Positions 32,019 through 40,806 are shown, counted from the stretch's first letter. The stretch: DNA of 46,683 bases from Clostridia bacterium (GCA_017471785.1 JAFURP010000016.1:1-46683), one strand, 5' to 3'. The notes: generated by a model from the sequence alone, not told the origin. Program-made: numbers and translations.

Positions 32019-32723
32019 ATGGAAAATCTTTGTGCGGCTTGGTTGCCGTACGCCGTGGACGGCGTGGCGATCGCCGTGATGCTCGCGTTTTCTATCGTGG
32101 CTTCGAAAAAGGGCTTCGTACAATGCTTGTTCGGCTTCGTTTCGACGATCGTAGCCATTCTCGTCGCGCTCCTTTTAATGAAAGGCGTGGTTTCTTGGAC
32201 GAACGGCTTATTCGGCTTGCAGGGCGCGATCGAACGGGGCGCGACGAACGGGCTTTCCAATATCAAGGGCTTTGCCGTCGATATCTCCTCGGCGGGCTTG
32301 CGCGAATCGCTGGCAGGTAAATTTCCCAGCTTTATCATCAATATCGTCGTGGACAGCGTGGGCAATTCCGAAGTGCCCGTCGGTACGACCATCGCAAGCG
32401 CGGTGGGCGGTACGATCGCCAAATTTACCGTTACCTTGATCGCGTTTTTCTTGTTGTTTTTTCTCGCCAAGCTCTCGTTACGGCTTTTGGAGCGCGTGCT
32501 TTCCTCCGTCGTGGAGAATTTGCCTATCGTGGGCGCGCTCAACACCCTTTTGGGGTTTGTCGTGGGCGCGTTGGAGGGACTGCTGTTGATCAGCGGCGTG
32601 ATCGCCGTGTTCGCTATGTTCCCCTCCGAGGGTATGGCGAATTTCTTTAACGGGTGTACGCTCGTCAGGTGGTTGTATAACGACAATCCCTTGCATATCG
32701 TTTTCAGTTGGTTTATCGTGTAG
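32019..32723 (+). CDS. CvpA-family membrane protein
   Basis: A 234-residue protein with four to five hydrophobic segments. The N-terminus (YAVDGVAIAVMLAFSIVASKKGFVQCLFGFVSTIVAILVALLL) and the segment NLPIVGALNTLLGFVVGALEGLL fit the CvpA/colicin V production family, whose members are linked to envelope maintenance. Start choice: the frame opens at 31971 inside the -35/-10 region, but AAGGAGGAGGG at 32001-32011 points to ATG 32019. A strong terminator follows, so the gene is probably monocistronic. Confidence 0.88.
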   Translation: MENLCAAWLPYAVDGVAIAVMLAFSIVASKKGFVQCLFGFVSTIVAILVALLLMKGVVSWTNGLFGLQGAIERGATNGLSNIKGFAVDISSAGLRESLAGKFPSFIINIVVDSVGNSEVPVGTTIASAVGGTIAKFTVTLIAFFLLFFLAKLSLRLLERVLSSVVENLPIVGALNTLLGFVVGALEGLLLISGVIAVFAMFPSEGMANFFNGCTLVRWLYNDNPLHIVFSWFIV

Positions 32724-32750
32724 TGCGGTAGGCTTTTATACGAGAGAGCT

Positions 32751-32787
32751 ACGCCTCCTCGGATTTTTTCCGAGGAGGCGTTTTTTT
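32751..32787 (+). terminator. Intrinsic terminator of the CvpA-family gene
   Basis: A 13-bp stem, ACGCCTCCTCGGA (32751-32763) with TCCGAGGAGGCGT (32769-32781), followed by T6. Confidence 0.95.
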
Positions 32788-32901
32788 GCGCGCTTGCATA
32801 ATATATATGGTGCGTGTGCATAAAAATCGCCCCGAAAAAAGCGGCTTCGCCGCAAAAAATAAAAAAAATCAACGAAAAATCAAGAAATTTCGGTCAAACG
32901 T

Positions 32902-32930
32902 TTGACAAGACGGGGGGGGGGTGCTATAAT
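32902..32930 (+). promoter_or_regulatory. Consensus promoter with a G10 tract in its spacer
   Basis: Perfect TTGACA (32902-32907) and extended TGCTATAAT (hexamer 32925-32930) are separated by 17 nt that include ten consecutive Gs (32912-32921). Slippage of the G run would change the spacer from the optimal 17. Confidence 0.85.
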
Positions 32931-32935
32931 AGAGA

Positions 32936-32963
32936 AAACGAAGTGAATAAATTCATTTCGTTA
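32936..32963 (+). promoter_or_regulatory. 5'-UTR hairpin of the lipoprotein gene
   Basis: AACGAAGTGAAT pairs with ATTCATTTCGTT (12 bp, one G-T) around a 2-nt AA centre, close to the predicted transcription start. It may stabilise the 5' end of the mRNA. Confidence 0.5.
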
Positions 32964-33001
32964 AATAAAATACGTTCATAAAACAAAAACAGGAGGCTTT
33001 T

Positions 33002-34567
33002 ATGAAGAAGAAATTATCGGCAGTAGTAGCACTTGGCTTGGCTTTCGGCTTTGTATTCAGCGCAGGCTGTTCCAAAGACCCCGAAACACCCCCCGAAACA
33101 CCGTTTGACCCCGCGGATTTCACCACGGCAAAGACGGAGGACGACATCTATACGGCGGTTAAGTACGGCGTAGACGAGTACGGTAAGTACACGGGCGCAA
33201 TGACCGTCGTTATGGAGGGAAAGGGCGGTTCTTCCGAAACGATGGGCGAAGACGGCGGCTCGTATGAAACCGAAAGCAAGTCTACGGTTTCTTGGGATCC
33301 GACGACGAAAGCGTTGTATATGAATCAAGAAACCAAGACGACGGAAAAGGAAGGCACAACGACGACGGTTTCGACGAGAAAGCAGGTTGGCAAGTACTAT
33401 AAAGTCGGCGAACAATATTACGGCTACGTTAAGTCGACGAGCAAGGTCGGCGACGCGGACGAGCAAACGCAAGAGCAGCATTATAAGATCACGGAAGCGT
33501 TCTTGGAGCAAACCATTGAACAACTGAAAGATACGTATGCGGACGTAGAGGACGTAAAAGAATATTTACCCGATGGTGAGTTTACTACCCTTGCGGGCGC
33601 GTATGAAACGGTATATTCCGCGCAGCTTCAAACGCAAAAGACTAAGGACGCGAACGCAAAGGCTACGGCGGCTGTTACGGCGACCAACACCGAAGGCGTA
33701 TTGGAAACCAAGATCGTAACCAGCACCGAAACGACGGACGAAATCGAAGACGGCGTTTCCGGTTTGATTAAGAGCGACAGCGAATCGAAAATCGTTGCAA
33801 AAGACGGTAAATTCAGCGAAGCGTATACGAGCTTCACGGTAAGCGCAAGCGCGACCGTGGACGGCGTTGCTTGTACGATGTCCGAATCGGAGGCTTCGTC
33901 CGTTAAGATTACCTATTCGTTCGATCAAGCAGGATTCGATTCCGTTACGGCGGCGAGCACGGATACGGCGATCGATATGCCGAGCTCGAGCGGTAGCGGA
34001 TACGTAGAAGCTAAATTTAACGTGGTTGTCGGCGATTGGACTCATGAGTTTGACGGCGGAAATTCGTCGACGTATCCTGCGCAAGATGCGTTTAATAACT
34101 ACGTAGGCTCTCACTTTAGTTATAGCAACGCTTATACCGTTACTTGGTATACCGATTCGGCTTGCACGACGGCGGTAGATTGGACGGATAAGAAGATAGA
34201 CTACTTAAACGACAAAACGTTCTACGGTAAGATGACGATCGAAGAAGGCAAAGCGGTTGTTTTGAAAGAAATTACGTGGGCGGATAAGCGTAGCGACGCT
34301 TATAAGATTGTATTCGGCGAAGTTTCCGGAAACTCGTATCTTTCGAACGTGCAAGGCTTTACCGTAAATACGGACGTTGCGAACAATAAATATGAGTTCG
34401 AAGATAGAGAAGGCTTCAGCGAGGGACTCGTTATTTACGTAAACGGCGTTGCGCAAGCGGACACGGCTACCGACTTTACGTATGAAGCAAATAAGATGTA
34501 TGTTGTAAACTATTGCATTGAATATACGGATACGAACAGCAGATTTAACGTTTTCAAGCCGTACTAA
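33002..34567 (+). CDS. Surface lipoprotein of unknown function with a Listeria-Bacteroides-repeat-like segment
   Basis: A 521-residue protein with a clear type II signal peptide: KKK, a hydrophobic core, then the lipobox FSAGC with Cys 23, followed by a Pro/Thr/Glu linker (DPETPPETPFDP). The body is Thr/Glu/Lys-rich and beta-like. Near residues 380-415 YTVTWYTDSACTTAVDW-x-LNDKTFYGKM resembles one List-Bact (InlB B-type) repeat. The C-terminal ~100 residues have no recognised fold. AGGAGG sits 5 nt before ATG 33002. Transcription may be phase-variable through the G10 spacer. Confidence 0.85.
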   Translation: MKKKLSAVVALGLAFGFVFSAGCSKDPETPPETPFDPADFTTAKTEDDIYTAVKYGVDEYGKYTGAMTVVMEGKGGSSETMGEDGGSYETESKSTVSWDPTTKALYMNQETKTTEKEGTTTTVSTRKQVGKYYKVGEQYYGYVKSTSKVGDADEQTQEQHYKITEAFLEQTIEQLKDTYADVEDVKEYLPDGEFTTLAGAYETVYSAQLQTQKTKDANAKATAAVTATNTEGVLETKIVTSTETTDEIEDGVSGLIKSDSESKIVAKDGKFSEAYTSFTVSASATVDGVACTMSESEASSVKITYSFDQAGFDSVTAASTDTAIDMPSSSGSGYVEAKFNVVVGDWTHEFDGGNSSTYPAQDAFNNYVGSHFSYSNAYTVTWYTDSACTTAVDWTDKKIDYLNDKTFYGKMTIEEGKAVVLKEITWADKRSDAYKIVFGEVSGNSYLSNVQGFTVNTDVANNKYEFEDREGFSEGLVIYVNGVAQADTATDFTYEANKMYVVNYCIEYTDTNSRFNVFKPY

Positions 34568-34585
34568 TTAAAAACGCAAGAAAAG

Positions 34586-34612
34586 AGGAGAGCTTCGGCT
34601 CTCCTTTTTTTG
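34586..34612 (+). terminator. Intrinsic terminator of the lipoprotein gene
   Basis: AGGAGAGC (34586-34593), a TTCG tetraloop and GCTCTCCT (34598-34605), then T6. Confidence 0.9.
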
Positions 34613-34613
34613 T

Positions 34614-35100
34614 TGCAACGGATAGTGTGTGTAGGCGGTGGAAAGTGTGGAAAACTTTTTCAAACGGCAAAAAAGGGCTGTGGAAAGATTTTCGTCGAAA
34701 AAGAAAAAAGGAGGACGAGTTTTGTCGAAAACATAAATTTATAAAATTATGCATACGGGCAAAAATCCACCTTTTCCACCGTAATTGTGGAAAAACGGGG
34801 GTTGTCCACCCATTTCCTCGTGTATTTGTGGATAAATCACCGTGGATAACCGCTCTTTTTACGTCCGTTTTGCGGTGGAAATCGCTACAACCCTTGAAAC
34901 ACCGTCGTTTTTCTGTGGATAAATACCCCAAAACCGTTTCCCGAAAAGTTGCTTTTTCGGGGTATTTTTTGTGGATAAGCGGTTTCCTCCGTTCGTAAAC
35001 ATGCCAAAAAGTGGATAAAATTGCGTAAAAACGGGCGGTTTTTCCACAAACAAACGTTTATTTTGCAAACGGGCAAAAGTTTTCCACATTATGCACGGGG
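34614..35100. other. Right DnaA-box cluster, candidate oriC or second half of a bipartite origin
   Basis: Gene-free and dense in DnaA boxes, mainly in one orientation: TGTGGATAA at 34827-34835, 34914-34922 and 34970-34978, CGTGGATAA at 34841-34849 and AGTGGATAA at 35010-35018, plus several TGTGGAAA/TTTTCCACA variants at 34645-34800 and 35036-35090. An A+T-rich stretch (ATAAATTTATAAAATTATGC, about 34733-34752) lies on its left. The boxes are closer to consensus than those at 24.8-25.1 kb. A 123-codon open frame across it is composed of the boxes themselves and is not a gene. Confidence 0.7.
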
Positions 35101-35147
35101 AAATAAACGCATAAAACGGGCGCCGTGGTGAATAAACGCGGCTGAAT

Positions 35148-35190
35148 TTTATATGAGATCGCCACATAGCTAAAGCTGAGCGTGGGGGCG
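35148..35190. repeat. Short degenerate dispersed repeat
   Basis: TTTATATGAGATCGCCACATAGC resembles TTTATATGAGATTGCCAAACGGC at 31812-31834, at the edge of the DnaA cluster. It belongs to the same REP-like debris seen at 23.9, 31.8 and 45.06 kb. Confidence 0.4.
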
Positions 35191-35200
35191 CGGCGTGCGT

Positions 35201-36502
35201 TTAGCGGACGTTGCGGAAGGTGACTTTTATATCCGCGAGGGCGTTTTTGAGCGCCTCGTCCTTTAACGCTTCGTAGCGCCTGCTTTCGTATTTTTGCAGC
35301 TTTTCGCGTACGCCGAACAGGTCGCAGCCGCACGCGCGGCATTTTTCAAAGGCGCTCGATATTTGCGCCGTAAGCAGTTTTTCCGCCGCCGCAAACGCGC
35401 CCTCGGGTACGTCCCCGACGTCGCGCACGCTTTCGAGCGGCAACGCTTTGGAGTTATCCAAAAGACCCGCCGCCATCGTGATCTCGAGCTTTATCGTCGG
35501 TCTACCGTCCGCGCCCAAGACCAGCTTGTTTTTATGCCCGTTGCGTTTGATCGTCAGCGTGCAAACGGCGTTTTCCTCCTCCACCGAGTACGCCGCGAGC
35601 CGCAGCTCGTGCTCGACGGCGTTAAAGGCGAAGGTTTCCTCTACGCTCCATTTACCCACCCGTTTGCCCGCGTAAAACAGCGCCGTTTCTCCCGCGCTGA
35701 AAACGGGCTTGTCTTGCTCGTCCTGTCCGCCGCTTTCGCTTGCTTGCGAGCCGCTTTCGCTGCCCGTGCCGCTCGATTGACCGTTGGATTGGCTACCCGA
35801 CGATTGACCGCCCTGTCCGCTTTGTCCGCTCTGTCCGCCGCTCTCGCCCTCGGAGGCGCTACCGCCGCCGCCCCCGTCGCCGATTTGCTCTTGTTGGGGT
35901 TGGGTCTTGAGAATGGGCAAATAGCCGCTTTTGCCGTCGGAGAAGTAGCCGATGGCGAACTCGCGCAAGGTTGCGGGGAGGACGGTGCCCACGCGTTCGG
36001 CGTGGGGAGAGAGGACCTTTTGCATAGCCACGCTGCCCGACGGGTCGACGAGGGCGGTGACGTTGAGCATGTCCTTTGCCGTGCCGTCGCAGGTGGCGAC
36101 GAGGCAATTGTCGGACATATACTCGTCGAGCAGGAAGAAGCCGAGGGCGTCGAAAACGTCCTGCTCCGCCGTTTTTTCCCCGACGACGAGCAGCTTGCAA
36201 AAGACGAGCTTGGGGTACCAGCCCGTTTTGGCGTTGATCTCCTCGAACGCGTCCGCTACCGTTTTGCCGCGGCTGACGATCTGCACCGTTTGCGAGGCTT
36301 TGCCCTGTTTGGAGGATTGGGGTATGGCGATTTGCGAGGTCACGATAAAGGTGTCCTCCTCGCGGTCTAGCCCTACCGCCATAATGAGGGCGGTCTTTTG
36401 GACGTCGATCAGTCCGAAATTGCCCGAGAAGAATAAAAAGATCAGGGCGATCACGATCACGATATAATAACGTATGGTGTTTTTGACGTGGGCGCTATGC
36501 AT
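35201..36502 (-). CDS. gerAC: Ger(x)C-family spore germination protein without a lipobox
   Basis: A 433-residue third component of a GerA-type nutrient receptor. The family start (LIDVQKTALIMAVGLDREEDTFIVTSQIAIPQ), TVADAFEEINAKTGWYPKLVFCKLLVVGEK and the C-terminal Ger(x)C domain are recognisable. The signal-like helix (13-27) ends in SGN where homologues have the lipidated Cys, so it would be a membrane-anchored rather than lipid-anchored form. Residues ~207-265 are a Ser/Gly/Gln-rich low-complexity insert. It overlaps gerAB by 8 nt and is the last gene of the operon. The RBS AAAGGAG lies inside gerAB. Confidence 0.9.
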   Translation of the reverse strand: MHSAHVKNTIRYYIVIVIALIFLFFSGNFGLIDVQKTALIMAVGLDREEDTFIVTSQIAIPQSSKQGKASQTVQIVSRGKTVADAFEEINAKTGWYPKLVFCKLLVVGEKTAEQDVFDALGFFLLDEYMSDNCLVATCDGTAKDMLNVTALVDPSGSVAMQKVLSPHAERVGTVLPATLREFAIGYFSDGKSGYLPILKTQPQQEQIGDGGGGGSASEGESGGQSGQSGQGGQSSGSQSNGQSSGTGSESGSQASESGGQDEQDKPVFSAGETALFYAGKRVGKWSVEETFAFNAVEHELRLAAYSVEEENAVCTLTIKRNGHKNKLVLGADGRPTIKLEITMAAGLLDNSKALPLESVRDVGDVPEGAFAAAEKLLTAQISSAFEKCRACGCDLFGVREKLQKYESRRYEALKDEALKNALADIKVTFRNVR

Positions 36503-37613
36503 TTCGTTTCTCCTTTCGTTTTGCTTTTTTGCCCGTTAACGCGGGTAGGAGCAGGAGTAGGGGTATGAGGTCGGCGAAGAGATAGAACAGGACGAACAGC
36601 TTGCCCGATATCAAGGCGTAAACGCCGTCGTAATATTTATTACAAAAGAGGACGAATAAAAACGCGACGAGGGCGACGGCGACGGAGAGCAGGGTTTTAC
36701 GGCTCGTGCCCGTGGTGCGCGCTAAGCAATGCACGCCGTAGGAAAGAGGGGTGCAAACGAGAAAAAAGAGGACGATGCAAAGGATATATACGAGCAACAG
36801 GTCGATACGCCCGACGACGGAGAGGGCGGGGAAGTATTGCGCGAGCTTGGCAAACGCGTAATGCTCGCGTGCGGCGAGGGTGGAATACACCGCGTAAAAC
36901 ACGCCGAGGAAGAGGAGCACGAGCGTTGCGCCGAGCGCGTAGCCGAGCGAGATCTTTTTGCCGTCCCCCTTTTTATAGCGTAAATTGCCGATCAGGGGCA
37001 ATAAAAGCACGGTATCGGAGAAATGGGGGGTGGTGTAGGTGAACGCCTTTGCCGAGTCGGATAACGGGCGTTGAAAGATGGGTAAGAGGTTGCTCGCGTC
37101 CGCTTCGACGAGGGACATCAAAAGGAGTAATAAAAAGGGGAGCAGGAACAAGAACAGGGAGAGATCGGCGAGCCTGCCGACGCATTTCAAGCCCTTGGTG
37201 CAAACGAAGCCGCAAAGTATGAAAAAGAACGCGAAGGAAAAGAGGGTGGGCGAGGTGTCGTAGAACGCCGCGTAGACGAATTTTTCGAGGTCTAAAAGGG
37301 GTAAAACGGCGTAAAAAAGGAAGAACAGGGCGTAGGCGATATACACCAAGGTCGACCATTTGCCCAGCGTTTCCTCCATTTTCAAAAGGAGGGGCTTATC
37401 CGAGCGCGAAGCGGCGTAGAGGAGGAGAAGAAGGACGCCCGTTTGTAATAAAAAGTGCGCGAGGGCGGGCCAAAGCAGGTCGCCTTGGGCGTAGCGGGCG
37501 AGGAGGGAGGGGGTTTCCATCAGCTTATAAACGGGCAGGACGAACGCCGCGAAAAAGGCGATTTGACGGGCGTGTACGCCGTCGTTTTCGGCGATTGCGT
37601 TGGAATAGGGCAT
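36495..37613 (-). CDS. gerAB: GerAB/Spore permease-family germination protein
   Basis: A 372-residue protein with about ten hydrophobic segments, of the GerAB family (APC-like fold) that forms the germinant-binding transmembrane part of the receptor. RQIAFFAAFVLPVYKLMETPSLLARYAQGDLLWPAL is a family-like opening. The C-terminus is Lys/Arg-rich. GGAGAG lies before ATG 37613, which starts one base after the gerAA stop, so translation is coupled. Sequence conservation is modest, but position and topology are decisive. Confidence 0.9.
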   Translation of the reverse strand: MPYSNAIAENDGVHARQIAFFAAFVLPVYKLMETPSLLARYAQGDLLWPALAHFLLQTGVLLLLLYAASRSDKPLLLKMEETLGKWSTLVYIAYALFFLFYAVLPLLDLEKFVYAAFYDTSPTLFSFAFFFILCGFVCTKGLKCVGRLADLSLFLFLLPFLLLLLMSLVEADASNLLPIFQRPLSDSAKAFTYTTPHFSDTVLLLPLIGNLRYKKGDGKKISLGYALGATLVLLFLGVFYAVYSTLAAREHYAFAKLAQYFPALSVVGRIDLLLVYILCIVLFFLVCTPLSYGVHCLARTTGTSRKTLLSVAVALVAFLFVLFCNKYYDGVYALISGKLFVLFYLFADLIPLLLLLPALTGKKAKRKEKRNA

Positions 37614-37614
37614 A

Positions 37615-39162
37615 TTATCGGTTCTCTCCTTTTTTGGTTTTGTCCGCGCCTACGACGAGGCGCGTTTTGTTTTTCGGGCGCAAGAACGAGGGGCGCGAAG
37701 AAAGGCTTTGCAGGTCGTATTTTACGACGGCGTCGCGTAGATCGCTCTTTAGCAGCGGAGAAAAGGGGGCGAGGGGCGGCGTGCCGAACGAGTCGGCGGT
37801 GATCAAATAGCAAAGCGTGAACGCCGCCAAGAGCACGATACCGAAGGGGCCTAAGCCGCCGCCGACGAGCAGGAACAGCCAACGGAGCAGACTGCCCGTT
37901 TCGACGAAATTGGGGACGGTATACAAGCATATACCCGAAAACGCGACGATAATGATCGCGGGCGTGGATAAAAAGCCTGCGGAAACCGCCGTTTCGCCGA
38001 GTACGAGCGCGCCCACGACGGATAGCGACATACCCACGTATTTGGGCATACGGATACTCGCTTCCTTTAAGATCTCCAAAAGCAGCAGCACGACGAACAT
38101 TTCCATACTCGGCGAGAGGGGTAATTCGCGTACGCTGCTGGCGATCGTGAGCATAAGACCGAGGGGCAGCAGCTGCATTTTGAATAGCTGTGCGGAAACG
38201 TAGAAAGCGGGGAGCAGTATGGCGACGAACAGGGAAACGAGCCGCAAAAAGCGAAAGACGGTCGCGGTGAACGGGGAGATGAAATAGTCCTCGCTCGTTT
38301 GCAGGTCCTCGGTGGTGATATAGGGCGCGGTGAGGGCGATGGGGGAGCCGTCCACCAAGATCCCCACCCTGCCCTCGGCGATCTTTGCCGTAAAGATATC
38401 CGGCTTTTCCGTCGTGCCGACGGTGCGGAATAGCGAGTGCTTGCGCGGCGCTAAAAACGCCGCGATATACGAGGAGTCGGGCAGGTTATCGATTCGTATG
38501 CTTTCGATTTTTTTCTTGATCTCCTCTTTCACGCTTTCGACGGAGGTACCCGCTAAATAACAAAGGGTGACGGCGGTGTACGACTGTTTGCCCACGCGTA
38601 GCGTTTCAAAGCGTAAATTGGGGGATTTCAAGCGCTTTCTGACCAGCGCCATATTCGTTTTGATATCCTCGATAAAGCCCTCGCGAGGACCCTTGACGGC
38701 GACGTCGGTGGGCGGCTCCATGATCGCGCGGACGGGAAGCAGCTTCGCGCCCGCGATAAAGCCCGTCGCGATACCGTCCACGAGGAGCAGGGTGTTTCCG
38801 TCGAGGATCTCGTTCACGCCGTCTTGCAGCGTTTCCGCCGTCTTAAATTCGGGAAAAAGCTGTGCTTTTTCCACGACCTTTTCCGTTTGGTCGGTTTCCC
38901 GTTTTTTTGCGTTCGTTGCGTCCCTGCCCCCGTCCTTTTGCGGTAAAAGCCTTTTTAGCGCGGCGGCGCTGAGGGGCGCGGCGACGAGGCGCGCGAGCAG
39001 CTCCTTGTTCACGACGCCGTCGGCGTAGACGAGCGCGCAGGCGATCTTGTCCGCCGTTGCAAAGGAATAGGTCAAAATATCCTCGGAGGGGAGGAGCTTT
39101 TTGAGCGTTTGTAGGTTTTTATCAAGCGCCGCCTCGAAGGCGGCCGTATTCGTCGTATTCAC
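37615..39162 (-). CDS. gerAA: GerAA-family spore germination protein
   Basis: A 515-residue germinant-receptor A subunit. A soluble N-terminal domain (LLVDGIATGFIAGAKLLPVRAIMEPPTDVAVKGPREGF-type motif, residues ~130-180) is followed by four to five transmembrane segments (IVDGSPIALTAPYITTEDLQTSEDYFISPF; ILKEASIRMPKYVGMSLSVVGALVLGETAV). Both stretches are highly typical. Residues ~75-110 are a charged variable linker. The start is GTG 39162 with no clear Shine-Dalgarno sequence; it is the first gene of gerAA-AB-AC and divergent from trmN6. Confidence 0.95.
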   Translation of the reverse strand: MNTTNTAAFEAALDKNLQTLKKLLPSEDILTYSFATADKIACALVYADGVVNKELLARLVAAPLSAAALKRLLPQKDGGRDATNAKKRETDQTEKVVEKAQLFPEFKTAETLQDGVNEILDGNTLLLVDGIATGFIAGAKLLPVRAIMEPPTDVAVKGPREGFIEDIKTNMALVRKRLKSPNLRFETLRVGKQSYTAVTLCYLAGTSVESVKEEIKKKIESIRIDNLPDSSYIAAFLAPRKHSLFRTVGTTEKPDIFTAKIAEGRVGILVDGSPIALTAPYITTEDLQTSEDYFISPFTATVFRFLRLVSLFVAILLPAFYVSAQLFKMQLLPLGLMLTIASSVRELPLSPSMEMFVVLLLLEILKEASIRMPKYVGMSLSVVGALVLGETAVSAGFLSTPAIIIVAFSGICLYTVPNFVETGSLLRWLFLLVGGGLGPFGIVLLAAFTLCYLITADSFGTPPLAPFSPLLKSDLRDAVVKYDLQSLSSRPSFLRPKNKTRLVVGADKTKKGENR

Positions 39163-39206
39163 ATAGGCAAGTATGCGTTTTCGCGAGAGGAACTATCCGC
39201 TTTTTA

Positions 39207-39235
39207 TTGACTTTTTCGTGAAAGCTTGGTATACT
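39207..39235 (+). promoter_or_regulatory. SigA-type promoter of trmN6-rsmI
   Basis: TTGACT (39207-39212), a 17-nt spacer and TATACT (39230-39235) with an extended TGG. Confidence 0.75.
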
Positions 39236-39256
39236 ATAAAAAAGGAGGAACGGTCT

Positions 39257-39946
39257 ATGGAAGCGTGGGAGCTTGGCGAGTATGAAGTGCTCGAGGATAT
39301 GTTGATAGACGGGTTGAAGATCGTGCAGGACGTGCGATTGTACCGCTTTACCTCCGATTCCGTACTGCTTTCGCGGTTTGCGCGCGGTAAAAACGGGGAT
39401 ACGGTGGCGGATTTTTGCTCGGGGAGCGGTATCGTCGCTTATCATTTCTACGCGCTGCATCGGCATAGACTGAAAAACCTTACCTTTACGCTGTTCGAAA
39501 TGCAAGAGCCCTTACTGCGTTTATCGCAAAAGACGGCGCTCGTCAACGAGTTTACGGATTTTTCTTTCGTGTTGGGAAAATTGCAAGAGATTCCCGAGCG
39601 GTATCGGGAAAAATTCTCGCTCGTTTTATGCAATCCTCCTTACGAGCGCGGCGGCTTTGACAACGAGGCGTACGAAAAGGCGGTTTGCAGGAAGGAATTG
39701 ACCCTCAATTTGGAGGAGATCGCGCGCGCGGCGGCGTTCGCGCTCAAATTCGGCGGTAGGATCGCTATGCTGCACCGCGCGGACAGGGTCGCGGAGGTGT
39801 GTTATACCCTCAAGGCGCATAATATCGAGGTCAAGCGTATGCAATTCGTGTCGGGAAAGGAGGGCGCGAAGCCCTATCTCGTGATGATCGAGGGCGTGAA
39901 GGGCGGAAAAGTTTCATGTGAAACACTTCCGACGATCGTTAATTAA
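39257..39946 (+). CDS. trmN6: tRNA1(Val) (adenine-37-N6)-methyltransferase family protein
   Basis: A 229-residue SAM-dependent methyltransferase of the TrmN6/YfiC/YabB group: VADFCSGSGIVAYHF forms the SAM-binding turn and LVLCNPPYERGG is the N6-adenine catalytic motif NPPY. The preceding DVRLYRFTSDSVLLSRFA is typical of the family. Start: the frame is open to 39173, which is upstream of the promoter, so ATG 39257 with AAGGAGGAA is chosen. It is followed after 9 nt by rsmI, the same pairing as yabB-rsmI in Bacillus. Confidence 0.9.
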   Translation: MEAWELGEYEVLEDMLIDGLKIVQDVRLYRFTSDSVLLSRFARGKNGDTVADFCSGSGIVAYHFYALHRHRLKNLTFTLFEMQEPLLRLSQKTALVNEFTDFSFVLGKLQEIPERYREKFSLVLCNPPYERGGFDNEAYEKAVCRKELTLNLEEIARAAAFALKFGGRIAMLHRADRVAEVCYTLKAHNIEVKRMQFVSGKEGAKPYLVMIEGVKGGKVSCETLPTIVN

Positions 39947-39955
39947 GGAGAGGAT

Positions 39956-40759
39956 ATGGTATATTTCGTAGCAACGCCGATAGGCAACTTAAAGGATATC
40001 ACCTTACGTGCGCTCGAAACGCTTAAGGAGGCGGACGTTATTTTTTGCGAGGATACGCGGCATACGCTCAAGCTTTTGAACGCGTACGAGATCAAAAAGC
40101 CTTTGTACGCGTGTCATAAATTCAACGAAACGGCGGCGGCGCAAAAGATACTCGAGGCGGCGCGGCGCGGGGAAAAGGTCGCGGTCGTGTCCGACGCGGG
40201 GACGCCCGTCGTGTCCGACCCCGGGAATATCGTTTGCAAGACGCTGCGCGAGGCGGGCGAGCCGTATACCGTTATCGTGGGGGCGTGCGCGTTCGTGGCG
40301 GCGCTGGTGTTGTCCGCGTTGCCTGCCGACAGGTTTGCGTTCCTCGGTTTTTTACCCGATAAAATCGGTGAAAAACGCGCCTTTTTGGAGCGATATAAGG
40401 ACAGCGATCTGACCCTTGCGTTCCACTCGGCGCCGCAGGATATCGACAAGGACGTGGCTACCATGTACGAGGTGTTCGGGGATAGGAGCGCCGCAGCGGT
40501 GCGCGAGATCACCAAGATACACGAGGAAACGGTATGCTTCCGATTGAAGGACGGCTTGCAGGGAGAAAAGCGCGGCGAGTACGTGCTGATCGTCGAGGGC
40601 GCGGCGGAAAAGGAGTGCGCGCTCAACGCGCTGTCCGAGGTGGAGCATATCAAGCATTATATGGCGTTGGGTATGGAGAAAAAGGAGGCGTTAAAACGCG
40701 CGGCGAAGGATAGAGGGGTGTCCAAATCCGAGCTGTATCCTTTTAGTATCGATCTATGA
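39956..40759 (+). CDS. rsmI: 16S rRNA (cytidine-1402-2'-O)-methyltransferase
   Basis: A 267-residue tetrapyrrole-methylase-fold protein that 2'-O-methylates C1402 in the decoding centre. FVATPIGNLKDITLRALETLKEADVIFCEDTRHT, AVVSDAGTPVVSDPG and FLGFLPDK are hallmark stretches. The central VGACAFVAALVLSALP replaces the usual GPSA-type turn with GACA, a small deviation. GGAGAGG precedes ATG 39956. It is co-transcribed with trmN6. Confidence 0.96.
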   Translation: MVYFVATPIGNLKDITLRALETLKEADVIFCEDTRHTLKLLNAYEIKKPLYACHKFNETAAAQKILEAARRGEKVAVVSDAGTPVVSDPGNIVCKTLREAGEPYTVIVGACAFVAALVLSALPADRFAFLGFLPDKIGEKRAFLERYKDSDLTLAFHSAPQDIDKDVATMYEVFGDRSAAAVREITKIHEETVCFRLKDGLQGEKRGEYVLIVEGAAEKECALNALSEVEHIKHYMALGMEKKEALKRAAKDRGVSKSELYPFSIDL

Positions 40760-40806
40760 TTAAAAAGGGGCGCGTTGGGTTACAATATAAATAGGAGTAA
40801 ATGAAT

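Noticed and set aside
33566..34114. 182-codon minus-strand open frame in the lipoprotein gene
   Set aside because: It is antisense to a gene with signal peptide, promoter, RBS and terminator, and has no independent support.
34627..34998. 123-codon open frame in the right DnaA-box cluster
   Set aside because: Its repeated VDK residues come from GTGGATAAA boxes, it has no RBS, and it is Lys/Arg-rich without any fold signature.
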